From Enterococcus faecalis_A (lineage in GTDB: Bacteria; Bacillota; Bacilli; Lactobacillales; Enterococcaceae): a DNA stretch of 64,000 bases. The stretch covers positions 303,277 to 367,276 of the forward strand of contig JBPDWA010000003.1 of assembly GCA_051295955.1 (NCBI GenBank), given 5' to 3'. Below the pieces are notes generated by a model that ran no database searches, had not been told where the DNA came from, and saw only the letters and a list, made by a program, of their open reading frames with translations. Every line of letters begins with the position of its first letter. The first letter of the stretch is position 1. Shown here piece by piece: positions 9,101 to 17,749 of the stretch. The position numbers were made by a program, and so were the translations under genes.

Positions 9101-9923
9101 GAATCAAGAAGGAGTAACTCGTCTAGGTGATCAAGCTGTTATAAAAAGCTGCTTGTCTTTTTGGCGCTTAAGTATTTTAGGAGTAATGGCTGGCTTTTAT
9201 ATCGCACTGGGTTACTTAGCATTTGTTCGAATGACCGGGGTTACGCCACTTGAGTGGGGGAGCTATACTAATTTTTTAGGAGGCTCTTTATTCCCAATTG
9301 GATTGATAGCGCTTACTTTCGCTGGTGGAGAATTGGTCACCGGTAATGTATTAGTAATGGCTTTAGGGGTTGTTCAAAAAAAGGTTTCTTTTAAAGCGCT
9401 ACTATTTAACTGGTTCATTGTTTTAATAACCAATTGTCTTGGAGGAATTTTCGTCGCTTATTTGTTTGGTCATCTAGTTGGCTTAACGGAAGGTGATTTT
9501 TTAGCAAAAACAGTGGCAGTAGCGCAAGCCAAAATCTCAGATACTCCCTTGATCGCCTTTACATCAGGGATTGGCTGCAATATTTTTGTATGTTTGGCGG
9601 TTTATCTTGGTGCTTTGAGTCGGAGCTATTTAGGGAAGATGTTCGGTTTATGGTTTCCAGTAATGGTCTTTGTTGTTTGCGGTTTTCAACACGTAGTAGC
9701 GAATGCATTTATTATTCCAGCTGCCATTTTTTCCCATGTAACTACAATAAGTTGGCTGGATTATTTGCAGAATACATTATGGGTTTTTTTAGGGAATGCT
9801 GTTGGGGGTAGTTTGTTTTTCGCAGCTTCTTTGTCCTATGCCGTAACTGAAAGTAAGCCGGAATCCGTAATGAAAATAACTGATAAAACGACGGAGGTAG
9901 TTTATGAGCATAAGCCTTCTTGA
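9087..9923 (+). CDS. Formate/nitrite transporter family channel (FNT)
   Basis: A 278-residue membrane protein of the FocA/NirC family, which moves formate or nitrite across the membrane as a pentameric channel. It has about six hydrophobic segments and FNT motifs such as GGSLFPIGLIALTFAGGELVTGN and FVVCGFQHVVANAF. The start is TTG, preceded by GGAGAGG with good spacing, and overlaps mobA by 14 bases. Location directly upstream of formate dehydrogenase subunits argues for formate as substrate. Confidence 0.9.
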   Translation: MDFYKNQEGVTRLGDQAVIKSCLSFWRLSILGVMAGFYIALGYLAFVRMTGVTPLEWGSYTNFLGGSLFPIGLIALTFAGGELVTGNVLVMALGVVQKKVSFKALLFNWFIVLITNCLGGIFVAYLFGHLVGLTEGDFLAKTVAVAQAKISDTPLIAFTSGIGCNIFVCLAVYLGALSRSYLGKMFGLWFPVMVFVVCGFQHVVANAFIIPAAIFSHVTTISWLDYLQNTLWVFLGNAVGGSLFFAASLSYAVTESKPESVMKITDKTTEVVYEHKPS

Positions 9924-10479
9924 AGTGCCAAACATGATCCAGATTGGTTCGACAGGGCGCAATAGTGGCAAAACAACACTGGCTAAAGCGATAATTGCGC
10001 AATTATCTGATAAGTATGAACTTTATGGATTAAAGATTATCACGATTACTGGTGCTCGAGGTGTCTGCCAACGGGGGAGAGTTGGTTGTGGCATTTGTAC
10101 TAGCCTTGATTCCGGTTTTGAATTGGTAGAGGAAATCAATAAAAAAGGAAGCAAAGATACTATGCAAATGCTGGCGGCTGGCTGCCGAAAAGTTTATTTA
10201 CTCAAAGTTTTTCATGGGCAACTGCTGGTTGGTTTTCGGGCTTTTTTACAGAAATTGCCTCATCAAGCTTTGGTGATCTGTGAATCCAATTCATTAAGAG
10301 AAGTAGTTGTCCCCGGGCTATTTATTATGTTGATCAACCAGCAACGACAAAAAAAGACAGCCGCTCAAGTTTTTAAACTAGCCGATCTTTTTTTAACGCA
10401 GGCTGCGGACATGCCCCTGCTGCTTATTAGCAATCAAAAAGACACATGGAAAGTAAGTGTGAAAGGAGGGAGTGAATAG
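9904..10479 (+). CDS. MobB-like P-loop NTPase
   Basis: A 191-residue protein with a Walker A motif IGSTGRNSGKTTLAKAI at residues 14-30, resembling MobB, the GTP-binding accessory protein of molybdopterin-dinucleotide synthesis. Unlike typical MobB it has a cysteine group C55-x6-C62-x2-C65 soon after the P-loop, and a VICESNSLREVVVPGLF segment that fits the switch region. The start at 9904 follows GGAGG and overlaps the FNT gene by 20 bases. It may help cofactor assembly or insertion for the adjacent formate dehydrogenase. The family assignment is tentative. Confidence 0.6.
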   Translation: MSISLLEVPNMIQIGSTGRNSGKTTLAKAIIAQLSDKYELYGLKIITITGARGVCQRGRVGCGICTSLDSGFELVEEINKKGSKDTMQMLAAGCRKVYLLKVFHGQLLVGFRAFLQKLPHQALVICESNSLREVVVPGLFIMLINQQRQKKTAAQVFKLADLFLTQAADMPLLLISNQKDTWKVSVKGGSE

Positions 10480-10481
10480 TC

Positions 10482-10970
10482 ATGTTCTCATTAACATTAG
10501 CTGAAAAAGAAGCCATTATTTTAGAATATAAAGCTGATCCGCAGCGTATTTTGAATATTTTACTTGAACTACAATTCGCTTCTAAAGACGGGTATATTGA
10601 CCCGCAAACAGCTCAGCTGGTTGCAAAACACTTAGGGCTGACGGAAACTCGGGTTTTTGAAATTCTTAGCTTTTATGCAATATTAAAAACAGAACCGCAG
10701 GCAAGATACGTTTTAAAAGTTTGTAACAGTACGCCCTGCCATTATACAGGTGGTGCGCAGGTGAGCGAAGTTTTAGAAACAATTTTAAAAGTGGCAGAAA
10801 ATCAGCCGACGCCGGATGGCTTATTTATGTATCATAGCATACCGTGTATTGGGGCTTGTGATCTGGGACCTGTGATTAAAATTAAAGATCGAGTATTCAG
10901 TCATTTGACCGAAGCAAAAATTTATCAACTGATTCAACAACTTCAAAATGACTGTTATAGCGACTTATAG
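10482..10970 (+). CDS. NuoE-like [2Fe-2S] subunit of NAD-dependent formate dehydrogenase
   Basis: A 162-residue thioredoxin-fold protein of the NuoE/HoxE/FdsG type that passes electrons between the NAD-binding subunit and the catalytic subunit. The four cluster ligands are seen as CNSTPC about residues 81-86 and CIGACD about 125-129. The N-terminal helical domain matches the family. It begins two bases after the MobB-like gene with AAAGGAGGG as ribosome binding site and is followed 11 bases later by the NuoF-like gene. Confidence 0.9.
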   Translation: MFSLTLAEKEAIILEYKADPQRILNILLELQFASKDGYIDPQTAQLVAKHLGLTETRVFEILSFYAILKTEPQARYVLKVCNSTPCHYTGGAQVSEVLETILKVAENQPTPDGLFMYHSIPCIGACDLGPVIKIKDRVFSHLTEAKIYQLIQQLQNDCYSDL

Positions 10971-10981
10971 GAGGTGAAAGG

Positions 10982-12283
10982 ATGAAGGAAAATCAATCGT
11001 CCGTCTTGTTAGCTCGTTTAGGAAAGATGACTCACCCCACAGATATTCACGAATATTGTCGGTACCAAGGCTTCGAAGGACTAAAGCGAGCGCTAAATCT
11101 GAAGAAAGAAACAATTCTCGATGAATTAGATCTGGCTCACTTGCGAGGGCGGGGCGGAGCTGCTTTCCCGCTAGGTCGTAAATGGCGCCATTTGTACGGA
11201 GCCAAAGGCGAAACGAAGTACATTGTCTGTAATGGAGATGAAGGAGAGCCGGGGACGTTTAAAGATAAGGCATTGTTAGATCAAGATCCCTTTAGTGTTA
11301 TCGAAGGCATGGTCATCGCCGGTTATTTATTTGAAGCGAAGGCCGGGTTTATATATATTCGTGGGGAATACCGCCGCATTCAAAAATCGTTTCAAACAGC
11401 GCTAGATAATGCACGACAAGCGGGTTTTTTAGGAACTAATATTCTCGGCATTCCCGGATTTACCTATGATATAAAGATTATTTCAGGGGCAGGCGCTTAC
11501 GTTTGTGGCGAAAACTCTGCTTTGTTGAATTCCATTGAAGGTAAAACAGGTCGCCCTCGTGTCAAACCACCTCACTTAGCGGACGTCGGGCTGTACTTGC
11601 AACCGACCTTAGTCAACAACGTTGAATCGTTTGCTTGCATTCCAGTTATTTTGCGACAAGGAGGTCAAGCATTTCGAGATTTAGGAACGGAAGATGGCGG
11701 TGGTACGAAATTAATTTGTTTATCCGGTCATATTAAAAAGCGTGGTTTGTACGAAATAAACTTAGGTACACCCTTAAAAGAGCTTCTATATAGTGAAGTA
11801 TATGGTGGGGGTTCTGCCACTGGTCGACCCTTAAAATTCATTCACTTCGGCGGACAGTCAGGTCCGCTAGGGGCAGTAAGCCAACTTCATGATTGCCTTT
11901 ACTCTTATGAGAGCCTTTGGGCGCATGATTTAGCCGTGGGCTCAGGAGCGCTGGTTGTTATGGATGATTCTGTTAATGTGGTGGATTATTTAGTTCACGT
12001 CGCAGCTTTTTTTGCACATGAATCTTGTGGAAAATGTACGCCCTGCCGTTTAGGCACGACTCGCATTTATGAATTGTTGCAACAGTTTAATCAAGAAACG
12101 GCTACTCCTGATGATCTGCCGCGCTTAGAAGCGATGCTTAATCATGTTACGAATCTTTCTGCTTGTGGCTTAGGTCAATCGGTAGGTAACCCAATCAAAA
12201 GTGGTTTGCGTCTCTTTCCGGAAGAATTCAGAGCGGGGATCGGCGCAGAAGCGATGACTGCAGTTGTCAAAGGAGGCTGGTAG
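10982..12283 (+). CDS. NuoF-like NAD(P)H/FMN subunit of formate dehydrogenase
   Basis: A 433-residue flavoprotein of the NuoF/HoxF/FdsB family that binds NAD and FMN and holds one [4Fe-4S] cluster. Motifs: RGRGGAAFPLGRKW (NAD/FMN binding), CNGDEGEPGTFKDK, SGAGAYVCGENSALLNSIEG, and the cluster-binding ESCGKCTPCRLGT with a later CGLGQ. It lacks the extra N-terminal thioredoxin-like and C-terminal ferredoxin domains found in HydB-type bifurcating hydrogenase subunits. Position between NuoE-like and FdhA genes indicates an NAD-linked formate dehydrogenase complex. An AGGAGG site precedes the ATG. Confidence 0.92.
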   Translation: MKENQSSVLLARLGKMTHPTDIHEYCRYQGFEGLKRALNLKKETILDELDLAHLRGRGGAAFPLGRKWRHLYGAKGETKYIVCNGDEGEPGTFKDKALLDQDPFSVIEGMVIAGYLFEAKAGFIYIRGEYRRIQKSFQTALDNARQAGFLGTNILGIPGFTYDIKIISGAGAYVCGENSALLNSIEGKTGRPRVKPPHLADVGLYLQPTLVNNVESFACIPVILRQGGQAFRDLGTEDGGGTKLICLSGHIKKRGLYEINLGTPLKELLYSEVYGGGSATGRPLKFIHFGGQSGPLGAVSQLHDCLYSYESLWAHDLAVGSGALVVMDDSVNVVDYLVHVAAFFAHESCGKCTPCRLGTTRIYELLQQFNQETATPDDLPRLEAMLNHVTNLSACGLGQSVGNPIKSGLRLFPEEFRAGIGAEAMTAVVKGGW

Positions 12284-12284
12284 T

Positions 12285-15008
12285 ATGGAAAGTACGGTTA
12301 CGACAGAAACAATTACGTTATCTATCGATCAACAAGAGATTACAGTTCCTGAAGGTACCACAATTTTACAAGCAGCCGCTCAATTAGGAATTGACATCCC
12401 AACCTTGTGTCATTTAAAAGAGCTAGCACCTGATGGATCTTGTCGAATGTGTGTAGTTGAAGTAGTTGGTGCGCGACGTGGTGGTTTGACCACTGCGTGT
12501 ACTGCTCATTGTCAAGCTGGTATGATAGTTGAAACTCATTCCAGGAAAGTCGCTGATTCACGCCGTTTTATTTTGGATTTATTGTTAAGCAATCATAAAC
12601 TTGAATGTTTTTCTTGTGGTAAAAACGGTGCTTGCAAATTGCAGGATTATGCTTTGGACTATGGAATTGAAGCATCAAGTTTCACTTCTGGCAAGCGAAT
12701 GCCTAAAAATCAAACGGATGTCAGTAGTCCGTTTTTCAGCTATGACCCGGAAAAATGTATTATGTGTCGGCGCTGCTCTCGCGTTTGTCAATTAAGACAA
12801 GGGAGAGATGTCATCAGTATTTCTAAACGTGGTTTTGACACTAAAATGACGCCTAGCTATGGGGTTGCTTTTGATCAATCCATTTGTGAATCATGCGGGA
12901 ATTGTGTATCGGTTTGTCCGACTGGAGCTTTAGTGGCGAAAGATCACCAAGCTTATCGTAATTGGGAAGTTAAAAAAATTCCCACCACTTGTCCTCATTG
13001 CGGAACTGGCTGTCAGATGAATTTAGTCGTAAAAAACAACCAGTTAGTTGGTGTCGAACCTTTGAATGGACCCGCTAATAAAAATCTATTGTGTGTGAAG
13101 GGAAAATTTGCTTCTTACAAATTTGTCGGTGCAAAAGACCGTTTGACGCAGCCTTTAATCAAGCGTGATGGCCTCTTTGAGACAGCCACTTGGGAAGAGG
13201 CGTTAGACTTAGTAGCCTCCAAACTAGGTGAAATCAAACAGAAATATGGTGGTGACGCCCTAGCTGGTTTTTCCTGTTCTCGAGCCACGAATGAGGACAA
13301 TTATGTCTTTCAAAAAATGGTTCGAGCGGCTTTTGGAACCAACAACGTTGATAATTGCGCCAGAGTCTGTCATTCTGCTTCTGTCCATGGCTTAGCACAA
13401 ACGTTGGGCTCAGGAGCCATGACCAATCCGATTGCAGATATTACAGAAGAAGTAGATGTGATCTTACTGGTTGGTTCAAACCCTGAAGAAGCGCATCCAG
13501 TAATCGGTTCCCAAATCCGACAAGCGATTCAGCGAGGGACAAAAGTAATTATCGTTGATCCACGAAAAATCACGATGGTCAAAGATTGTGCACTACATCT
13601 GCAAATCCAAGCCGGCACAAATGTAGCTTTTGCCAACGGAATGATGCATGTGATCTTAAAAGAGGGCTTGGCAGATCGCAACTTTATTGAAGAACGGACA
13701 GAAGGATTTGCTGCTTTAGAGAAAATGGTTGCCGATTACCCGCCGGAAAAAGTTGCTGAGATCTGCCATATTGCTCCAGCGGATTTAGTCAAGGCGGCTC
13801 GTTTATATGCCAGAGCGGAAAAAGCCCCCATTATTTATTGCCTAGGCGTTACGGAACATTCTACCGGAACAGAAGGCGTTATGAGCATGTCAAATTTAGC
13901 TATGCTGGTGGGGAAAGTGGGCAAGCCCGGCTGTGGCGTGAATCCGTTGCGCGGACAAAACAATGTTCAAGGGGCATGTGATATGGGCTGTATGCCCTAT
14001 GATTTCCCAGGCTATCAAAAAGTCGATAATCCTCAAGTAATTGCTAAATTTGAGCAAGCGTGGGGGGTTTCTTTGAACCGTCAAACAGGATTGACTTCGA
14101 CGAAGGTTTTACCAGCAGCAACTGAAGGAAACATAAAAGGTTTATATATCTTTGGTGAAGACCCGATCGTTACCGATCCAGATACCAACCATGTACGCAA
14201 AGCGCTTGAAAGTCTAGAGTTTTTAGTCGTTCAAGAACTCTTTATGACGGAAACTGCTGCTTATGCTGACGTTGTCTTACCGGGGATTAGCTATGCCGAA
14301 AAAGACGGCACCTTCACTAATACTGAACGACGCGTGCAGCGTATTCGACAGGCTGTTGTGCCTCAAGGTTCAGCTCGTGAAGACTATGGGATCTTTAGTG
14401 ATGTAATGACTCGATTGGGTTATCCTTGTCATTATAACTCCGCCAGTGAAATTATGGATGAAATTGCTGCCGTCACGCCTTCTTTTGGTGGGATTAATTA
14501 CCGCCGTTTGGAAGCTGGCGGTCTACAGTGGCCTTGTCGAAACCAATCTGATCCAGGAACTGCTATTATGCATGTCGGAGAGTTTGCTCGTGGAAAAGGT
14601 CAGTTTATGGCAATTCCGTATAAAAAAGCTCAGGAGCTACCTGATGATGACTACCCATACTTGCTGTCGACTGGCCGCATGCTTTATCACTACAATACTC
14701 GCTCAATGACTGGACGTACGGTTGGTATTAATCAAATCGCCAATCGTTCTTATATTGAAATCAATACACTCGATGCTCAACATCTAGGAATAAAAGAAGG
14801 CGATAAGATAAAAGTACGTTCTCGTCGGGGCACGATCGAAACCTATGCAGCTGTCGGTGATCGTGTTTTTCCAAATGAAGTCTTTATGACGTTCCATTTT
14901 CCTGATGGCAATGTCAATGAGCTGACCAATGCTGTATTTGATGAAATTGCCACAATTCCCGAATATAAGGTCTGTGCAGTTGCTCTTGAAAAGATGAGCG
15001 ATGTGTAA
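12285..15008 (+). CDS. fdhA: Formate dehydrogenase catalytic subunit, NuoG-like N-terminus, cysteine form
   Basis: This 907-residue molybdo/tungsto-bis-MGD enzyme oxidises formate to CO2. Domains in order: [2Fe-2S] ferredoxin (C42, C53, C56, C72), a His-Cys3 cluster site (H104, C108, C111, C117), two [4Fe-4S] motifs (C158/161/164/168 and C201/204/207/211), then the molybdopterin domain with its own cluster (C236, C239, C243, C270) and a C-terminal dinucleotide-binding domain starting near YLLSTGRMLYHYNTRS. The residue that is selenocysteine in E. coli FdhF is here C362 in NCARVCHSAS, encoded by TGT at 13368. The start at ATG 12285 follows AAAGGAGG; an upstream in-frame start overlaps the NuoF-like gene and is less likely. 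No FdhD, which normally sulfurates the cofactor, is visible in the window. Confidence 0.92.
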   Translation: MESTVTTETITLSIDQQEITVPEGTTILQAAAQLGIDIPTLCHLKELAPDGSCRMCVVEVVGARRGGLTTACTAHCQAGMIVETHSRKVADSRRFILDLLLSNHKLECFSCGKNGACKLQDYALDYGIEASSFTSGKRMPKNQTDVSSPFFSYDPEKCIMCRRCSRVCQLRQGRDVISISKRGFDTKMTPSYGVAFDQSICESCGNCVSVCPTGALVAKDHQAYRNWEVKKIPTTCPHCGTGCQMNLVVKNNQLVGVEPLNGPANKNLLCVKGKFASYKFVGAKDRLTQPLIKRDGLFETATWEEALDLVASKLGEIKQKYGGDALAGFSCSRATNEDNYVFQKMVRAAFGTNNVDNCARVCHSASVHGLAQTLGSGAMTNPIADITEEVDVILLVGSNPEEAHPVIGSQIRQAIQRGTKVIIVDPRKITMVKDCALHLQIQAGTNVAFANGMMHVILKEGLADRNFIEERTEGFAALEKMVADYPPEKVAEICHIAPADLVKAARLYARAEKAPIIYCLGVTEHSTGTEGVMSMSNLAMLVGKVGKPGCGVNPLRGQNNVQGACDMGCMPYDFPGYQKVDNPQVIAKFEQAWGVSLNRQTGLTSTKVLPAATEGNIKGLYIFGEDPIVTDPDTNHVRKALESLEFLVVQELFMTETAAYADVVLPGISYAEKDGTFTNTERRVQRIRQAVVPQGSAREDYGIFSDVMTRLGYPCHYNSASEIMDEIAAVTPSFGGINYRRLEAGGLQWPCRNQSDPGTAIMHVGEFARGKGQFMAIPYKKAQELPDDDYPYLLSTGRMLYHYNTRSMTGRTVGINQIANRSYIEINTLDAQHLGIKEGDKIKVRSRRGTIETYAAVGDRVFPNEVFMTFHFPDGNVNELTNAVFDEIATIPEYKVCAVALEKMSDV

Positions 15009-15051
15009 ATGGTTGTAATCCGCCTCGTTAACAGCAAAGGAGAGTGAACCC

Positions 15052-16254
15052 ATGCTTGAAGTAGAAGACGCCCTTGTGCAAATTTATCGCGCGATGTCCC
15101 AGCAAACAAAGACGGAAGAGGTCGCTATTTTAGATAGCTTGGGACGAATCTGTGCCGAAGATCTCTGGGCCCAAATTCCCGTACCTAACTTTGCTCGTGC
15201 CGGTATGGATGGCTATGCAGTACGGGCTGCTGAAACTCAAGGTGCGAGTCCTGAAACTCCGGTTCTGTTACCTGTCACTGCTACGGTTTATGCTGGCACC
15301 GCTCCTGTTACCGAAAGGGCTGTTTCTGGTGGGGCTGTTAAAATTATGACTGGAGCGCCGATTCCCGTTGGCTTTGATGCAGTTATAAAACAGGAGTGGA
15401 CAGATTTCGGTACAAATGAAGTCCAACTCTATCACTCAGTAGTTAAAGGAGATAACTACGGTGCAATTGGAGAAGATGTTTCTTCTCGTCAAAAACTGAT
15501 TAACCAGCATCAGCGGATCAATAGCCGCATAATCGGTGTGTTGGCTAGTCAGGGTATTGAAAGTATCCGTGTGTTCGTTCCTATGAAAGTTGGCGTACTA
15601 ACAACTGGCAGTGAGCTGATTGTTTTAAAGGATCCGTTATCTGAAGGGAAGATTTATAATAGTAATTTGTATACAATTACCGCCTTCCTTCAAGGGAGCG
15701 GCAGTGAGGTGATTTTAAAAAAGCATTGCGTAGATCAAGTGGATCAGCTTGTCCAAGCAATCGAAACGGATATTGAAGGTCTTGATTTATTAATTACTAC
15801 CGGTGGTGTATCAGTCGGTGCTAAGGACTATATTCCCGAAGCAATTCAACAACTGAATGCACAGGTGCTATTTCGCTATGTGAATATGAAACCAGGAACG
15901 CCAATAATGGCTAGCGCCTATCAAGGCTGCATTATTTTGAGCGTATCCGGGAATCCTTTTGCAGCAATGATTAATCTTCATATGTTTTACTGGCCGATTT
16001 TGGCTTACTTTATGAACTGTCCAGAGCTTAGCTTACGTAAACGCTACGTTCGTTTAGCTGATGATTTACCTTTTACTAAGCTACGGCGTTTTATTCGGGC
16101 CTATGAAACAGACAATGTCGTCTCTTTGGCTTGTGAATCCCATCGTGCTTCTGTTTTTCAAAATACAGTGAATACCAATTGTTTTATTGATCAGCCATCA
16201 GGGACAGCCTTGAAAAAAGGCGAACTGGTACCGATTTATTATTGGAAATTCTAG
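15052..16254 (+). CDS. moeA: Molybdopterin molybdenumtransferase MoeA
   Basis: Inserts molybdate or tungstate into adenylylated molybdopterin. The 400 residues match the family. Motifs: FARAGMDGYAVRA, VKIMTGAPIPVGFDAVIKQE, GVLTTGSELI, TTGGVSVGAKDYIPEA, MKPGTPIMA and VSGNPFAAMINL. A GGAGAG site precedes the ATG, 43 bases after fdhA. It serves the adjacent formate dehydrogenase, the only molybdoenzyme seen here. moaA, moaC, moaD and moaE are not in the window. Confidence 0.95.
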   Translation: MLEVEDALVQIYRAMSQQTKTEEVAILDSLGRICAEDLWAQIPVPNFARAGMDGYAVRAAETQGASPETPVLLPVTATVYAGTAPVTERAVSGGAVKIMTGAPIPVGFDAVIKQEWTDFGTNEVQLYHSVVKGDNYGAIGEDVSSRQKLINQHQRINSRIIGVLASQGIESIRVFVPMKVGVLTTGSELIVLKDPLSEGKIYNSNLYTITAFLQGSGSEVILKKHCVDQVDQLVQAIETDIEGLDLLITTGGVSVGAKDYIPEAIQQLNAQVLFRYVNMKPGTPIMASAYQGCIILSVSGNPFAAMINLHMFYWPILAYFMNCPELSLRKRYVRLADDLPFTKLRRFIRAYETDNVVSLACESHRASVFQNTVNTNCFIDQPSGTALKKGELVPIYYWKF

Positions 16255-16415
16255 AATTCTTAGGTAGAAGAAACGGGTTCACGAGTCCAACATTTTACGC
16301 AAGCCAAAAAAATTTTCTAAGCAGATTTTCTGCTTATGGAGAGCCGCCTTGGATTTTTGAAAGAATTCTAGATAGAGTGCGAAAAGGTCTGATAAAAAAG
16401 GAGATTGAGGAAAAA

Positions 16416-16910
16416 GTGTACAAAGCCGGAATTATAACCTTAAGCGACAAAAGCTATGCAGGTATGCAGGCCGATACATCTGGAGCGTTGCTTAAAGAAA
16501 TGCTGGTTGATCATGTGCAAATCATCAAACAAATCATTTTGCCGGATGATCAGACATTGCTTCAAGCTACCTTAATTGACTGGTGTGCTACTTGTGATCT
16601 GGTGCTTACCACTGGTGGTACTGGTTTAAGCGCTCGTGACTTTACACCGGAAGCAACACTTCAAGTAGCCGATCGACTGATCCCTGGAATCAGTGAAGGG
16701 TTACGGCTGTTAAGCTTGTCAAAAACACCGTTTTCAATGTTAAGTCGTGGAGTGGCAGTCCAAAGAGGTCAAACGCTGATTATCAACTTACCGGGTAGCC
16801 CGAATAGTGTCAAAGACTATATAATTTTTTTATTACCGATTTTACCTCACGCCTTAGAATTAGTGGTTAGCGGACAGGCAAAGCATAATCAGGAGACGAA
16901 TGAAGGATGA
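16416..16910 (+). CDS. moaB: Molybdopterin adenylyltransferase-type protein MoaB/MogA
   Basis: A 164-residue MoaB/MogA family protein that adenylylates molybdopterin before metal insertion by MoeA. Motifs: AGIITLSDKSYAGMQADTSG, TTGGTGLSARDFTPEAT, IPGISEGLR and NLPGSPNSVKD. The GTG at 16416 is chosen because it lies five bases after a GAGG and gives the usual family length. The frame is open upstream to 16242, adding 58 residues that read protein-like but match nothing I recognise. The stop overlaps the next, truncated reading frame by ATGA. Confidence 0.88.
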   Translation: MYKAGIITLSDKSYAGMQADTSGALLKEMLVDHVQIIKQIILPDDQTLLQATLIDWCATCDLVLTTGGTGLSARDFTPEATLQVADRLIPGISEGLRLLSLSKTPFSMLSRGVAVQRGQTLIINLPGSPNSVKDYIIFLLPILPHALELVVSGQAKHNQETNEG

Positions 16911-16990
16911 AAATCATCCCTACAAAAGAAGCCATTGCTTTGGCTCTTGCCCATGACATTACCCTAAATTCAACCAACGAATGTATTTAA
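16907..16990 (+). pseudogene. Truncated molybdopterin-binding domain protein
   Basis: A 27-codon frame starts in an ATGA overlap with moaB and begins MKIIPTKEAIALALAHDIT, which resembles the N-terminus of MoeA-like or molybdopterin-binding domain proteins (usual form IPTEEAVGxVLxHDIT). It then runs into unrelated residues and a TAA. The rest of the gene is missing, and no continuation is recognisable in the following sequence. Confidence 0.6.
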
Positions 16991-17667
16991 AGGTCTTTCA
17001 TTTTTATGTTATAAGCCAAATCGTTTCATTATGTAACAATATGCTAAGTCGATTATGAGAACGAGCCCTTTGCTTTGTAAGGTATGGCTTGCATAGAAAC
17101 TTGACTGAACCGAGCTATATTAGTTGACGCTTCAATAGGTTCAAACCTATTTGAAGCGTATTTGTTTGCTTAATCTCCAACTAAAAGACAGAAAGGTGGA
17201 ACTGGCTTAAATAACAACTACTATTTTGTTTTTTTAAAAGCAAAGAATTATTTTCACTTGCCGTAACAAGTGATAAAAGGATGAAATACTTTTTAAAAGA
17301 TTAGATAACGTTCTCTATCAAAATTATTTATTCACGTAAGGTTTAAATCTGGTGGGCGATTTTTTTCCGAGATCTTTTAGAAATGCTAGTGGTTACTTTG
17401 GTATTGCTTGACTGCTGATTTTCTAGTTTTTTAGAAATGTATTACAGAAACTTATCACTTAAAATTGCTAATTTTTTTAGGGAATGCTTGTTTCAATTGG
17501 TCACCTTGTTGGTATGAACATCCGTTGAGGAAAAAATCCGAAACTATTCCATTTTAACAAAGAATTAAAATTATTGGAAAGTGTTATTTTTAGTTAGTCT
17601 AAAATACAAGTATAATGACCATTCATTTCGTTGCTTTGTTTTTTTTAAGAAAAAGAAATTGTTTACA
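16991..17667. other. Gene-free stretch after the molybdenum cofactor genes
   Basis: About 680 bases without a credible gene on either strand. It holds one strong hairpin (17127-17159) and short AT-rich open frames without ribosome binding sites. It follows a truncated gene, so it may be the scar of a deletion; I could not recognise any remnant. Confidence 0.6.
17127..17167 (+). terminator. Terminator-like hairpin of the formate dehydrogenase operon
   Basis: ACGCTTCAATAGGTT (17127-17141) pairs with AACCTAT-T-TGAAGCGT (17144-17159), with one bulged T, followed by ATTTGTTTG. The stem is long and stable, though the T tract is interrupted. Confidence 0.65.
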
Positions 17668-17701
17668 TTGACATATGATCATACATTCATTTATAATGAA
17701 C
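17668..17701 (+). promoter_or_regulatory. Promoter and candidate metal-responsive operator of the P1B ATPase gene
   Basis: TTGACA (17668-17673) and TATAAT (17692-17697) are 18 bases apart. The spacer starts with the perfect palindrome TATGATCATA (17674-17683), and the -10 lies within TTCATTTATAATGAA (17687-17701), an inverted repeat. Such placement is typical of repression by an ArsR/SmtB-type metal sensor, but no such gene is adjacent. Confidence 0.65.
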
Positions 17702-17749
17702 TCATGAAAGATAATTCATATAAAAAAGTAAGAACTGGAGGAAACTTCA

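Noticed and set aside
13115..13300. Minus-strand open frames inside fdhA and other large genes
   Set aside because: They are antisense shadows of strongly conserved coding regions and lack ribosome binding sites.
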